A stretch of DNA of 6,322 nt, taken from contig CAADYQ010000144.1 in the NCBI GenBank assembly GCA_900753295.1, positions 1-6,322 of the forward strand. Direction: 5' to 3'. The notes beneath the pieces were generated by a model. It ran no database searches. It was not told the DNA's origin and saw only the letters and a list, made by a program, of their open reading frames with translations. The translations under genes and the position numbers were made by a program. Below are positions 1 through 5,636 of this stretch, in pieces. Positions within the stretch are counted from its first letter, which is position 1; each line of letters starts with the position of its first letter. This DNA is from Clostridia bacterium. Its GTDB lineage: Bacteria > Bacillota > Clostridia > Oscillospirales > CAG-272.

Positions 1-34
1 GCTCGGCGCATTGCCGCCGAGCCGTTGATTTTTG
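1..34 (+). terminator. GC-rich hairpin with short T-run, possible terminator of an upstream gene
   Basis: An 8-bp perfect stem (GCTCGGCG at 1-8 with CGCCGAGC at 15-22, loop CATTGC) is followed by CGTTG and then TTTTT at 29-33. This is the shape of an intrinsic terminator, although the T-run starts several bases after the stem. The window edge cuts the context, so the stem may extend further left. It lies only 19 nt before lspA and no promoter fits in between. Either lspA is transcribed by read-through or the hairpin is a leader element rather than a full terminator. Confidence 0.35.
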
Positions 35-41
35 AATTACA

Positions 42-641
42 ATGCTTATTTGGTTTATTTGCGTTATCGCGCTTGTTTTTTTAGATCAGCTTTCCAAGTG
101 GCTCGCTGTAATATATCTTGAAGGAAACGCTCCATTTTATTTCATTCCCGGTTTTCTGCGCTTTTCTTATGTTGAAAACCGCGGCGCGGCGTTCGGTATG
201 CTTGCCGATAACCGCTGGGTGTTCCTCATACTGTCATCCCTTACGATAATCTGCCTCATAGTATTTATGTTCGTATCCAAGCCCAAGTGCAAAATGGAGC
301 GCGTGGGGCTTGCTCTGATACTCGCGGGCGGCATAGGCAATATGATCGACCGCGTATTCCTCGGATACGTTATTGATTTTATCGATTTTTATTCCATATG
401 GAATTACGTCTTTAATATAGCCGATTCGTGCGTCTGCATAGGCGTCGCACTTCTTATACTCTATGTGATCAAGCTCAGCATCGATGAATACAAGGCATCG
501 AAAAAGGCAGCCGCGGACGAAAAAAATGCCGACAGCGACTCAACGGACGGTGCGAACGAACGCACCGCGTGCCGTGCGCCCGGCAGATCAAGCACCGCTC
601 CCTCCGATCGACCGTCGAATCATGATGATGACACACAGTGA
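42..641 (+). CDS. lspA: Lipoprotein signal peptidase (signal peptidase II)
   Basis: LspA is the aspartic protease of the cytoplasmic membrane that cuts the signal peptide from diacylglyceryl-modified prolipoproteins, just before the lipobox cysteine. Family motifs appear in order: LDQLSKW at residues 14-20, YVENRGAAFGML at 43-54, GGIGNMIDR at 96-104, then VIDF with catalytic Asp112 and FNIADS with catalytic Asp128. Four hydrophobic segments near residues 3-24, 58-78, 86-103 and 124-145 give the usual four-helix topology. The ATG at 42 has no clear Shine-Dalgarno sequence, but it is the only start that keeps the first helix; an in-frame TGA sits at 33-35. At 199 residues it is longer than the usual 150-170. 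The excess is a hydrophilic tail from about residue 146, rich in Lys, Ala, Asp and Ser. It overlaps rluD and is probably cytoplasmic. The lspA-rluD order is common in Firmicutes. Confidence 0.96.
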   Translation: MLIWFICVIALVFLDQLSKWLAVIYLEGNAPFYFIPGFLRFSYVENRGAAFGMLADNRWVFLILSSLTIICLIVFMFVSKPKCKMERVGLALILAGGIGNMIDRVFLGYVIDFIDFYSIWNYVFNIADSCVCIGVALLILYVIKLSIDEYKASKKAAADEKNADSDSTDGANERTACRAPGRSSTAPSDRPSNHDDDTQ

Positions 642-1704
642 TACAGATATTTCCGCGACGCCGGATGAGTTCGGCACCGTTGTTGATCTTACGGTAACAG
701 CCGATGGGGACGGCGCGCGCCTCGATGCATATCTTGCCGATGCGTATTCCGCCTCACCGGAAGATATTGCGGATGGTGCCGCGTCGTCGCTCAGCCGCTC
801 GGCGGCAGCCAGACTTTGCGACAGCGGAGACGTAACTGTAAACGGTAAAAAAGCGGCAAAAAAGCTACGGCTGTCGTGCGGAGATAAAATAACCGTTGTC
901 GTTCCCCGCCCGGTTCCGCTCGAAGCCTGCGCCGAAGAAATCCCGCTCGATGTAGTATTCGAGGATGACGACATCATAGTTATAAATAAGCCGTCCGGAA
1001 TGGTCGTCCACCCCGCCGCCGGCAACTACAACGGCACTCTTGTCAATGCGTTGCTGTCACACTGCGGCAACAGTCTCTCAGGAATAGGCGGTGTTATACG
1101 CCCTGGAATTGTCCACAGAATAGATAAAGATACCTCCGGACTGCTCGTTGTGGCAAAAAACGACGCCGCACACACGGCACTAGCTGCGGATATCAAGCGT
1201 CATTACGTGAAAAGGACATACGTTGCCCTGCTCTGCGGTGCTCCTGTCGAGGACAGCGGAACGCTGAATGCTCCGATAGGGCGCCACCCGACAGATCGCA
1301 AAAAAATGGCGGTCATAAGAGCTCCGGAAGCACATGCGCGTGAGGCTATAACGCATTGGAGTATCTGCGAACGATATAACGGCGCTTCAATGGTCGTATG
1401 CCGTCTTGAAACCGGACGCACACATCAAATACGTGTTCACATGGCATATTCCGGTCATCCGGTGCTCGGCGATCCGGTATACGGAGGCGAAACAGGTGAT
1501 GTGTACGCAAAATACCGTGCGCTGATCCACGGACAGTGCCTCCACGCCGCAAGGCTTGAACTCACTCACCCGCGCACCAAGGAATTGCTCTCATTCACCG
1601 CCCCGTGTCCGGCTGATATGATGACACTTATAAACCGCCTGCGGGCTTCCACGGGATACAGTGAACCGTACAGCGACATCGACCGTTACACACAAAACAT
1701 CTGA
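622..1704 (+). CDS. rluD: RluA-family (RluD-like) 23S rRNA pseudouridine synthase
   Basis: This cytoplasmic enzyme isomerises uridine to pseudouridine in RNA; RluD acts on helix 69 of 23S rRNA. Counting from 622 (360 aa), an S4 RNA-binding domain spans roughly residues 22-92 (ARLDAYLADAY, then LSRSAAARL and VTVNGKK). It holds a short extra loop around 43-56 compared with the usual form. The catalytic domain follows, with INKPSGMVVHP at 121-131, the signature HRIDKDTSGLLV at 165-176 (catalytic Asp168), RTHQIRVHM at 266-274 and GDPVYG at 283-288. The frame is open back to an ATG at 484. I prefer the ATG cluster at 622/625/628 because family homology starts soon after it and the upstream part is basic, low-complexity sequence lying over the lspA tail. 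From 622 it overlaps lspA by 20 nt. No good ribosome site is visible, so translational coupling to lspA is likely. Assignment to RluD rather than a paralogue rests mainly on the lspA linkage. Confidence 0.93.
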   Translation: MMMTHSDTDISATPDEFGTVVDLTVTADGDGARLDAYLADAYSASPEDIADGAASSLSRSAAARLCDSGDVTVNGKKAAKKLRLSCGDKITVVVPRPVPLEACAEEIPLDVVFEDDDIIVINKPSGMVVHPAAGNYNGTLVNALLSHCGNSLSGIGGVIRPGIVHRIDKDTSGLLVVAKNDAAHTALAADIKRHYVKRTYVALLCGAPVEDSGTLNAPIGRHPTDRKKMAVIRAPEAHAREAITHWSICERYNGASMVVCRLETGRTHQIRVHMAYSGHPVLGDPVYGGETGDVYAKYRALIHGQCLHAARLELTHPRTKELLSFTAPCPADMMTLINRLRASTGYSEPYSDIDRYTQNI

Positions 1705-1725
1705 AAGGCATCTCATAAAAGTATA

Positions 1726-2562
1726 ATGAAAGATCTCTCAAATATTTTGATTTTAACCGACCTTGACGGTACATTTTTCGGCGCAAAGTCGAGGATAATT
1801 CAGCGGAATATGGACGCCATAGCGCGCTTCAAAGCGGCTGGCGGACTCTTTACAATGGCTACGGGAAGAATGCACCTGAGCCTCGAGCATCATATTCCAA
1901 TGGTAAACGAGCTTGTAAATGCGCCTGTGGTCGTCTGCAACGGCACGTACATGTACGACTTCAAGGAAGCGAAGCCGCTGTGCGAAAATTTTCTTGACAC
2001 AGACCTGGCAATGCGTGCAGTTGAGTTTATGTTCCGCACGCTCCCGAGTGTGAGCATACGTCTGTCCGTTCCCGAAGGATATATGACCTGTCCGCCGGTA
2101 TGCCCGATGATGCAGCGTGATCTTGAAAGTTGTCCACCGGAAAGACGGTATGTACTGCCTGTGAGCGAGTGGGTGAATTACAGCTGGTATAAGGTCGTTA
2201 TACGTGATAAGCCCGAAAGGCTCGTCCGTCTGCGCGAACAGCTACGTGAGGAAATGGGCGATGTATTTGAGGACAGCATGTCCGGTCCCACGTTCTTTGA
2301 ATTGCAGAAAAAAGGGTGCACAAAGGCGACAATGATCCCCGAGCTCAGGAAAATATGTCTCTCCCCTGCGCACCCCAAGCCGTTGAAAATATACGCGGTC
2401 GGCGATTACGATAACGACATCGCCATGCTGCGCGCCGCAGATGTCGGTGTGTGTCCCGCCAACGCGCTTGATGAAGTAAAAAATATCGCGGACATGCGCC
2501 TGTGCTCAAACGAGGACGGCGTGATAGCCGACCTCATTGAGCGTATAGAAGCGGAAAACTGA
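1726..2562 (+). CDS. Cof-type HAD-superfamily phosphatase
   Basis: This is a soluble, Mg-dependent hydrolase of the haloacid dehalogenase superfamily, Cof (HAD-IIB) branch, whose members remove phosphate from sugar phosphates, flavin mononucleotide or pyridoxal phosphate. All four HAD motifs are present. Motif I is LTDLDGT with nucleophile Asp12 and acid/base Asp14. Motif II is TMATGR with Thr46. Motif III is the lysine of GCTKATMIPEL (Lys200). Motif IV is VGDYDND with Asp227 and Asp231. The roughly 150 residues between motifs II and III form the C2-type cap that sets substrate choice. The substrate cannot be read from sequence. The length of 278 aa is normal. It starts 21 nt after the rluD stop. 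The only upstream purine run, AAAGG at 1704-1708, is too far away to be a good ribosome site, so the start is likely but not strongly marked. It is the last gene before the 2612 terminator. Confidence 0.92.
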   Translation: MKDLSNILILTDLDGTFFGAKSRIIQRNMDAIARFKAAGGLFTMATGRMHLSLEHHIPMVNELVNAPVVVCNGTYMYDFKEAKPLCENFLDTDLAMRAVEFMFRTLPSVSIRLSVPEGYMTCPPVCPMMQRDLESCPPERRYVLPVSEWVNYSWYKVVIRDKPERLVRLREQLREEMGDVFEDSMSGPTFFELQKKGCTKATMIPELRKICLSPAHPKPLKIYAVGDYDNDIAMLRAADVGVCPANALDEVKNIADMRLCSNEDGVIADLIERIEAEN

Positions 2563-2611
2563 CCGACTCAAGCAGTCGTATCCGCGCCCGATGTGGCAAT
2601 TGCCTTTCCCG

Positions 2612-2655
2612 GCGGTGTTAAAAAGCTCGTTTATGGCTTTTTAACACCGCTTTTT
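2612..2655 (+). terminator. Strong intrinsic terminator between convergent operons
   Basis: A 15-bp perfect inverted repeat (GCGGTGTTAAAAAGC at 2612-2626, GCTTTTTAACACCGC at 2636-2650) encloses a 9-nt loop and is followed by TTTTT at 2651-2655. It lies 49 nt after the HAD phosphatase and 10 nt past the end of cotJC, which converges from the right. In the leftward direction the hairpin is followed by CGGGAAAGG rather than a T-run. It should therefore work best for the rightward operon, although the long hairpin may also stop cotJ transcripts. Confidence 0.9.
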
Positions 2656-2659
2656 GAAT

Positions 2660-3280
2660 TCACTTTCCCTGTCTGAAGATGCCTGTCGTGTCGAAGGACG
2701 GGTTGAATGCGTAGAAATTCTTTCCGTCAAGTGAATCCTGCACCGTGCGCAATGCATCACCGAAGCGCTGATAATGCACCACCTCGCGCTCGCGCAGGAA
2801 GCGGATGGGATCAAGCACATCCGGGTCATCGGTCAGCCGCAGGATATTGTCGTATGTCACACGCGCCTTTTGCTCCGCCGCCAGGTCTTCGTTAAGATCT
2901 GCGATAGGGTCGCCTTTGACGCCGATATATTTCATATCATTCGGCACGCCGGCGGCAGATGCCGGGTATATTCCCGTCGTATGGTCAACAAAATACGTCG
3001 CATACGGACTCGAAAGTATCTGCTCGGGAGAAAGATTCCGCGTAAGCTGATAAACTATCGCCGCAACCATTTCTATATGTCCGAGCTCCTCGGTACCGAT
3101 GTCGGTCAGGACTCCTATGGTCTCGTTCGACGGCATAGCGTAGCGCTGATTCAGATATCTCATCGAAGCGCTCAGTTCACCGTCGGGACCTCCTACCTGC
3201 GAGATGATAAGAGACGCAAGTGTCGGGTTGGGATTTTTAATTCTGACCGGATATTGCAGCTTTCTCTCATATAAAAACAT
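2660..3280 (-). CDS. cotJC: Spore coat protein CotJC, manganese-catalase family
   Basis: CotJC is a ferritin-like dimanganese protein of the spore coat. In Bacillus subtilis the cotJ operon is under sigma E control, and related Clostridioides difficile coat proteins are manganese catalases. The N-terminus (FLYERKLQYPV) and the FLREREVVHYQRF segment are typical. Residues matching the manganese-catalase metal ligands are all present: Glu35 in GGPDGEL, Glu65 and His68 in GTEELGHIE, Glu136 in AAEQKAR, and His169 in EREVVH. The spacing of 33 between the last two equals that in Lactobacillus plantarum catalase. The 206 aa form the short CotJC version. About 20 C-terminal residues (YAFNPSFDTTGIFRQGK) lie beyond the catalytic core. 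The start is fixed by AAGGAGG (3292-3298) 11 nt upstream. It is the last gene of the leftward operon and follows cotJB by 29 nt. A peroxide-detoxifying role is likely but inferred. Confidence 0.95.
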   Translation of the reverse strand: MFLYERKLQYPVRIKNPNPTLASLIISQVGGPDGELSASMRYLNQRYAMPSNETIGVLTDIGTEELGHIEMVAAIVYQLTRNLSPEQILSSPYATYFVDHTTGIYPASAAGVPNDMKYIGVKGDPIADLNEDLAAEQKARVTYDNILRLTDDPDVLDPIRFLREREVVHYQRFGDALRTVQDSLDGKNFYAFNPSFDTTGIFRQGK

Positions 3281-3291
3281 ATCTTACTGTG

Positions 3292-3298
3292 CCTCCTT
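3292..3298 (-). promoter_or_regulatory. Ribosome binding site of cotJC
   Basis: On the minus strand this reads AAGGAGG, a near-perfect Shine-Dalgarno sequence, 11 nt before the ATG at 3280. It fixes the cotJC start and lies in the 29-nt gap after cotJB. Confidence 0.8.
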
Positions 3299-3309
3299 AC
3301 CAGTCATGA

Positions 3310-3675
3310 TCATGAACCGCAGTACTGCCACGGCCACGGAGCGGTATTCAATCCACTCGTTATTCCGTGCATGGTCAGCGGACCGCACGTCGGCTCATAG
3401 CGCGCGATAAGCTCGCTTCTCTCGGCGTTTTTTGCGGCGATGTATTCTATCGCCTCACTGCACTCCGGATATACATCGAGATAGAGTGTCGCGTCGAGAA
3501 TGGCAAAATCAAGCTGTCTTATCTTTTCAAGCAGCGCACGGCAGTTATACCGTGTCCCGGCATCCATGCCCGTAGTGCCGCCGTTTGTTACGTTTGTTAC
3601 GCCTGTTCCGTTAGTCCCTGTCATTCCCGTGTTCCTGCTGCACGCGGAGCATACCGTCTGATATCTTTTATCCAT
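3310..3675 (-). CDS. cotJB: Spore coat protein CotJB with N-terminal Gly/Thr-rich extension
   Basis: CotJB is a small inner spore-coat protein encoded with CotJA and CotJC; its biochemical role is unknown. The family core is clear from about residue 47: LLEKIRQLDFAILDATLYLDVYPECSEAI, then a region ending in the hallmark APWPWQY near the C-terminus (112-118). Typical CotJB proteins have around 90 residues; this one has 121. The excess is an N-terminal stretch containing a CSAC motif at 9-12 and a low-complexity Gly/Thr/Asn/Val run at 18-36. The long start is supported by GGGAGGAGG at 3687-3695, 11 nt upstream, and by an 8-nt overlap with the end of cotJA that implies translational coupling. 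Six cysteines (9, 12, 45, 72, 97, 119) could take part in cross-linking within the coat, which is inference. Confidence 0.88.
   Translation of the reverse strand: MDKRYQTVCSACSRNTGMTGTNGTGVTNVTNGGTTGMDAGTRYNCRALLEKIRQLDFAILDATLYLDVYPECSEAIEYIAAKNAERSELIARYEPTCGPLTMHGITSGLNTAPWPWQYCGS
3582..3610 (-). repeat. Short tandem repeat coding the CotJB linker
   Basis: On the plus strand CGTTTGTTA occurs twice in tandem (3582-3590 and 3591-3599), followed by a degenerate copy starting CGCCTGTTC. On the coding strand the unit is nine bases, three codons, so copy changes keep frame. The coded run includes GTGVTNVTNGGTTG, a flexible Gly/Thr/Asn linker ahead of the conserved CotJB core. Confidence 0.6.
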
Positions 3676-3979
3676 TACGCGCCATTCCTCCTCCCTTGTT
3701 TCCTACGCTGAGAAGCGGCAGATCGAGCTCGGAAAATATAGTGCCGCGGCAAAGCCCCTTTTCCGGTTCGTAAATACCACTGAAATTCTGAAGCGGAGCA
3801 TAAACCATAGCAAGCGGGTAGCCCGAAAGCCCCCATACGCTGTTGCTGCGCTCACCACATCCTTCGCCGTTACCGGCACCACGCGGCGTTCTGTCCGAAT
3901 TTACAGCGACCGCATCCTCGCGCGCCCCGCTGGACATCCTGCGAAGCGCCTCGCCGGTATACATATTTCTTTTCACCAT
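3668..3979 (-). CDS. cotJA: Spore coat-associated protein CotJA, N-terminally extended
   Basis: CotJA is a small spore-coat protein that in Bacillus subtilis needs CotJC for its assembly. The conserved part is at residues 55-90: PLAMVYAPLQNFSGIYEPEKG then LCRGTIFSELDLPL, which matches the family pattern (A-Y-x-P-x-Q, I-Y-x-P-E-x-G-L-x-R-G-T-x-F-x-E-L-x-x-P). The first 50 residues are basic and polar and not conserved in short CotJA proteins. The start is uncertain. The ATG at 3979 has no nearby Shine-Dalgarno sequence, since AAAGGA at 4005-4010 is about 25 nt away. An in-frame ATG at 3964 follows a purine-rich GTGAAAAGAAAT. The stop overlaps cotJB by 8 nt. It is the first gene of the leftward cotJ operon. 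By analogy it would be transcribed in the mother cell under sigma E, but I could not identify a clear sigma E promoter. Confidence 0.83.
   Translation of the reverse strand: MVKRNMYTGEALRRMSSGAREDAVAVNSDRTPRGAGNGEGCGERSNSVWGLSGYPLAMVYAPLQNFSGIYEPEKGLCRGTIFSELDLPLLSVGNKGGGMARNG
3687..3695 (-). promoter_or_regulatory. Ribosome binding site of cotJB
   Basis: On the minus strand this reads GGGAGGAGG, 11 nt before the ATG at 3675. It lies inside the 3' end of cotJA (which reads Lys-Gly-Gly-Gly-Met here). It favours the long form of CotJB over internal ATGs. Confidence 0.75.
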
Positions 3980-4185
3980 GCGTTAATTATCGTCTTATGA
4001 CGTATCCTTTCCCGGACCGCTTTACGCTGTCCGATATTCAATACAAGTATATGTGGTGTCTGCGAAAATTGTCACATGATGACGCAAAAGGGCGGCAGTC
4101 GTGATTTATTCCGAGACTGCGATGTCATATTCGGAAAATCACATCATAGAAAAACGTGCATGAACTGCGATTTTACGTTTTATTG

Positions 4186-4214
4186 TTGACATCGGCATTT
4201 TTAACGTGTAAAAT
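4186..4214 (+). promoter_or_regulatory. Sigma A-type promoter of the FAD oxidoreductase operon
   Basis: TTGACA (4186-4191), a perfect -35, is followed after exactly 17 bp by TAAAAT (4209-4214), a 5/6 match to the -10. Transcription would start near 4221, giving a leader of about 50 nt. This housekeeping promoter contrasts with the sporulation genes on the other side of the intergenic region. Confidence 0.87.
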
Positions 4215-4222
4215 ATATACGT
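4204..4222. promoter_or_regulatory. Imperfect dyad over the -10, possible operator
   Basis: ACGTGTAAAATATATACGT has ACGT ends and pairs at seven of nine positions around its centre. It covers the -10 and probable start site. A second small palindrome, TTTTA-ACGTG-TAAAA (4199-4213), overlaps it. A repressor binding here would block the promoter. AT-rich promoter DNA produces such dyads by chance, so this is tentative. Confidence 0.3.
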
Positions 4223-4226
4223 AAGA

Positions 4227-4249
4227 AAAATCTGACTACGACAGATTTT
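4227..4249 (+). promoter_or_regulatory. Leader hairpin upstream of the oxidoreductase ribosome site
   Basis: AAAATCTG (4227-4234) pairs with CAGATTTT (4242-4249) around a 7-nt loop, starting a few bases after the predicted transcription start and ending 5 nt before the AAAGG ribosome site. A 5' hairpin of this size may stabilise the mRNA. It lacks the complexity of a known riboswitch. Confidence 0.45.
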
Positions 4250-4254
4250 CGATG

Positions 4255-4259
4255 AAAGG
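4255..4259 (+). promoter_or_regulatory. Ribosome binding site that decides the oxidoreductase start
   Basis: AAAGG lies 10 nt before the ATG at 4270. The earlier in-frame ATG at 4252 has only ACGACAGATTTTCG before it, with no purine-rich site. Homology also begins just after 4270, so 4270 is the better start. Confidence 0.6.
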
Positions 4260-4269
4260 CGTTTTTATT

Positions 4270-5625
4270 ATGGAAATACGAAATATGAAATGTGATGTAT
4301 GTGTAATAGGCGGGGGTCCCGGCGGTCTCTGCGCCGCAATTGCAGCGACACGCCGCGGGGCTGACGTTATACTCTGTGAGCGCAACGGACACCTCGGCGG
4401 GAACGCCGCAATGGGGCTTCCGCTTCTCGGGTATCTTTCACAGTCCGGCAGACAGATCATAGGCGGTATTGCCCAGGAATTCATAACCGAACTTGAAAAG
4501 TCCGGGGATTCCTTCGGCCATCAGCGCTGCCCGATGCACAATTCGATAACACTGGTACATCCGGACAAATTCAAGCTTCTGGCGCTGAAGATGTGTCTTG
4601 ACGCAGGCGTAAGACTGCTTCTCCACAGCGAGCTTTGCGACACCGTTATCAATAACGGCAAGCTCACACGCGTCTCGGTCATCGGCAAGGGGACACGTGT
4701 GGACATAGATGCGGATGTATTTATCGACGGCACCGGAGACGGCGACCTCGGCTTTATGGCGGGTGCGAGATATGAAAAATCCGACGAGCTTCAGCCTCCC
4801 ACAACAATGTTTGCTCTTACGGGATTTCACAAAGAGGAATTCATGCGCTTCCTCGACGAACACCCCGAAAACATGGCTCAGCTCGATTCGGTCCACATAG
4901 ACCCCGGATACGATACCACGCTTTGGCGCAGCACCGACAGCTATGTATTTGTGGGCATGAAAGCGTACCTGGACGAGATACGCAAGAAATATCCCGACTG
5001 TCCGATAAAGCGTGAAAATATAATCTATATCAATTCAACGATACCGGGAAAGATATGGGTCAATACCGTTAGAGTACCCGGATGCGACGGCTCGGATATC
5101 GAAAGCCTTACAGACGGCGAGGTGCAGGGACTGCTTCAGATCCCCGGCATCGTCAAGACCCTCAAGGACTACGTACCGGGCTTTGAAGACTGCGTGCTTG
5201 ACGAAATATGCCCCGCCATCGGAATACGCGAATCACGCCGTATATGCGGCATCACGCGCATCGACCACAATGACGCACTGGCAGGCAAGAAACCTGATGA
5301 CACAATAGCGCTTTCGGGATACAAAATAGACATCCACAGCGGCAAGGGCGCCGGCACGATACTTATGAAGATCCCCGAGCCTTACGGCATCCCCCTTTCC
5401 GCTTGCATATGCAAGGATATCGACGGACTGCTTATGAGCGGCAGATGCATATCCATGGACCGCGAAACACTCGGCTCCATGCGCGTTATGCCAACGTGCA
5501 TGGCTATCGGAGAGGCGGTAGGAGTTCTTGCCGCCGAAGCGACGCAACGCAAAGCAAGCCCTAGCAGCATCCCCGCCGAGGACGTTCGTAAAATACTTGC
5601 GGCTGCGGGCGCCATACTTCAGTGA
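4270..5625 (+). CDS. FAD-dependent oxidoreductase (FAD_oxidored family)
   Basis: A soluble flavoprotein of 451 aa from the ATG at 4270. The N-terminus is a Rossmann fold binding the ADP part of FAD: CDVCVIGGGPGGLCAAIAA at residues 8-26 with GGGPGG, and acidic Glu37 in ILCERNG at the end of the second strand. Next come LGGNA (42-46), the second FAD contact FIDGTGDGDL (151-160), GIRESRRICG (318-327) and a C-terminal FAD segment GLLMSGRCISMDRETLGSMR at 386-405, followed by an AIGEAVG helix. This order is typical of the FAD_oxidored (PF12831) family found widely in Clostridia, Bacteroidetes and Planctomycetes. Substrates of most members are unknown, so no reaction is assigned. There is no signal peptide. 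Expression is from the sigma A promoter at 4186, and the downstream membrane-protein gene begins 11 nt after the stop, so the two form an operon. Confidence 0.9.
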   Translation: MEIRNMKCDVCVIGGGPGGLCAAIAATRRGADVILCERNGHLGGNAAMGLPLLGYLSQSGRQIIGGIAQEFITELEKSGDSFGHQRCPMHNSITLVHPDKFKLLALKMCLDAGVRLLLHSELCDTVINNGKLTRVSVIGKGTRVDIDADVFIDGTGDGDLGFMAGARYEKSDELQPPTTMFALTGFHKEEFMRFLDEHPENMAQLDSVHIDPGYDTTLWRSTDSYVFVGMKAYLDEIRKKYPDCPIKRENIIYINSTIPGKIWVNTVRVPGCDGSDIESLTDGEVQGLLQIPGIVKTLKDYVPGFEDCVLDEICPAIGIRESRRICGITRIDHNDALAGKKPDDTIALSGYKIDIHSGKGAGTILMKIPEPYGIPLSACICKDIDGLLMSGRCISMDRETLGSMRVMPTCMAIGEAVGVLAAEATQRKASPSSIPAEDVRKILAAAGAILQ

Positions 5626-5627
5626 CC

Positions 5628-5632
5628 GGAGG
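5628..5632 (+). promoter_or_regulatory. Ribosome binding site of the two-TM membrane protein gene
   Basis: GGAGG lies just after the oxidoreductase stop (5623-5625) and 4 nt before the ATG at 5637. It supports that ATG over the in-frame GTG at 5622, which overlaps the stop codon but has no purine-rich site before it. Confidence 0.65.
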
Positions 5633-5636
5633 CAGG

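Larger units (their letters stand above)
3980..4269. other. Divergent intergenic region between the cotJ operon and the FAD oxidoreductase gene
   Basis: About 290 nt without a credible gene. The right part holds a vegetative promoter, a dyad over its -10, a leader hairpin and a ribosome site, each listed separately. The left part must carry the cotJ promoter. The only weak hint is CATATACT on the minus strand at 4046-4053, resembling a sigma E -10, but no properly spaced -35 accompanies it. Also visible are GTCA-CATGA-TGAC at 4071-4083, GCAGTC/GACTGC arms at 4095-4100 and 4115-4120, and a direct repeat ACTGCGAT at 4116-4123 and 4164-4171. None of these can be assigned a regulator. Confidence 0.6.

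Noticed and set aside
484..621. Upstream in-frame start for the pseudouridine synthase at 484
   Set aside because: It would overlap lspA by 158 nt, has no ribosome site, and codes a basic low-complexity stretch with no S4-domain similarity. The S4 domain begins after 622.
588..1025. Minus-strand open frame of 145 codons opposite lspA/rluD
   Set aside because: The translation is Ser/Ala/Thr-rich, typical of a shadow of a GC-biased coding strand, and it spans the border of two real genes.
2774..3274. Plus-strand open frame of 166 codons opposite cotJC
   Set aside because: It is entirely antisense to a clearly conserved cotJC, with no ribosome site and no recognisable motif, so it is a shadow of the real gene.
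4071..4083. CRP/FNR-like dyad GTCA-CATGA-TGAC
   Set aside because: The arms are only four bases and the match to FNR or CRP consensus is partial. It sits far upstream of the sigma A promoter, so chance is the simpler explanation.
4046..4140. Sigma E promoter for cotJ on the minus strand
   Set aside because: CATATACT at 4046-4053 resembles a -10, but the nearest -35-like block (TCATGTG) is about 19 nt away, longer than usual. A GAATATG -35-like block further upstream has no good -10 at 13-15 nt. Neither candidate is good enough to list as a promoter.
4438..4896. Minus-strand open frame of 152 codons inside the oxidoreductase gene
   Set aside because: It is antisense to the well-conserved FAD protein, its translation shows no family features, and no start signals are visible.
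5622..5636. GTG start overlapping the oxidoreductase stop codon
   Set aside because: There is no ribosome site before the GTG, while GGAGG lies between it and the ATG at 5637, which therefore is the better start.
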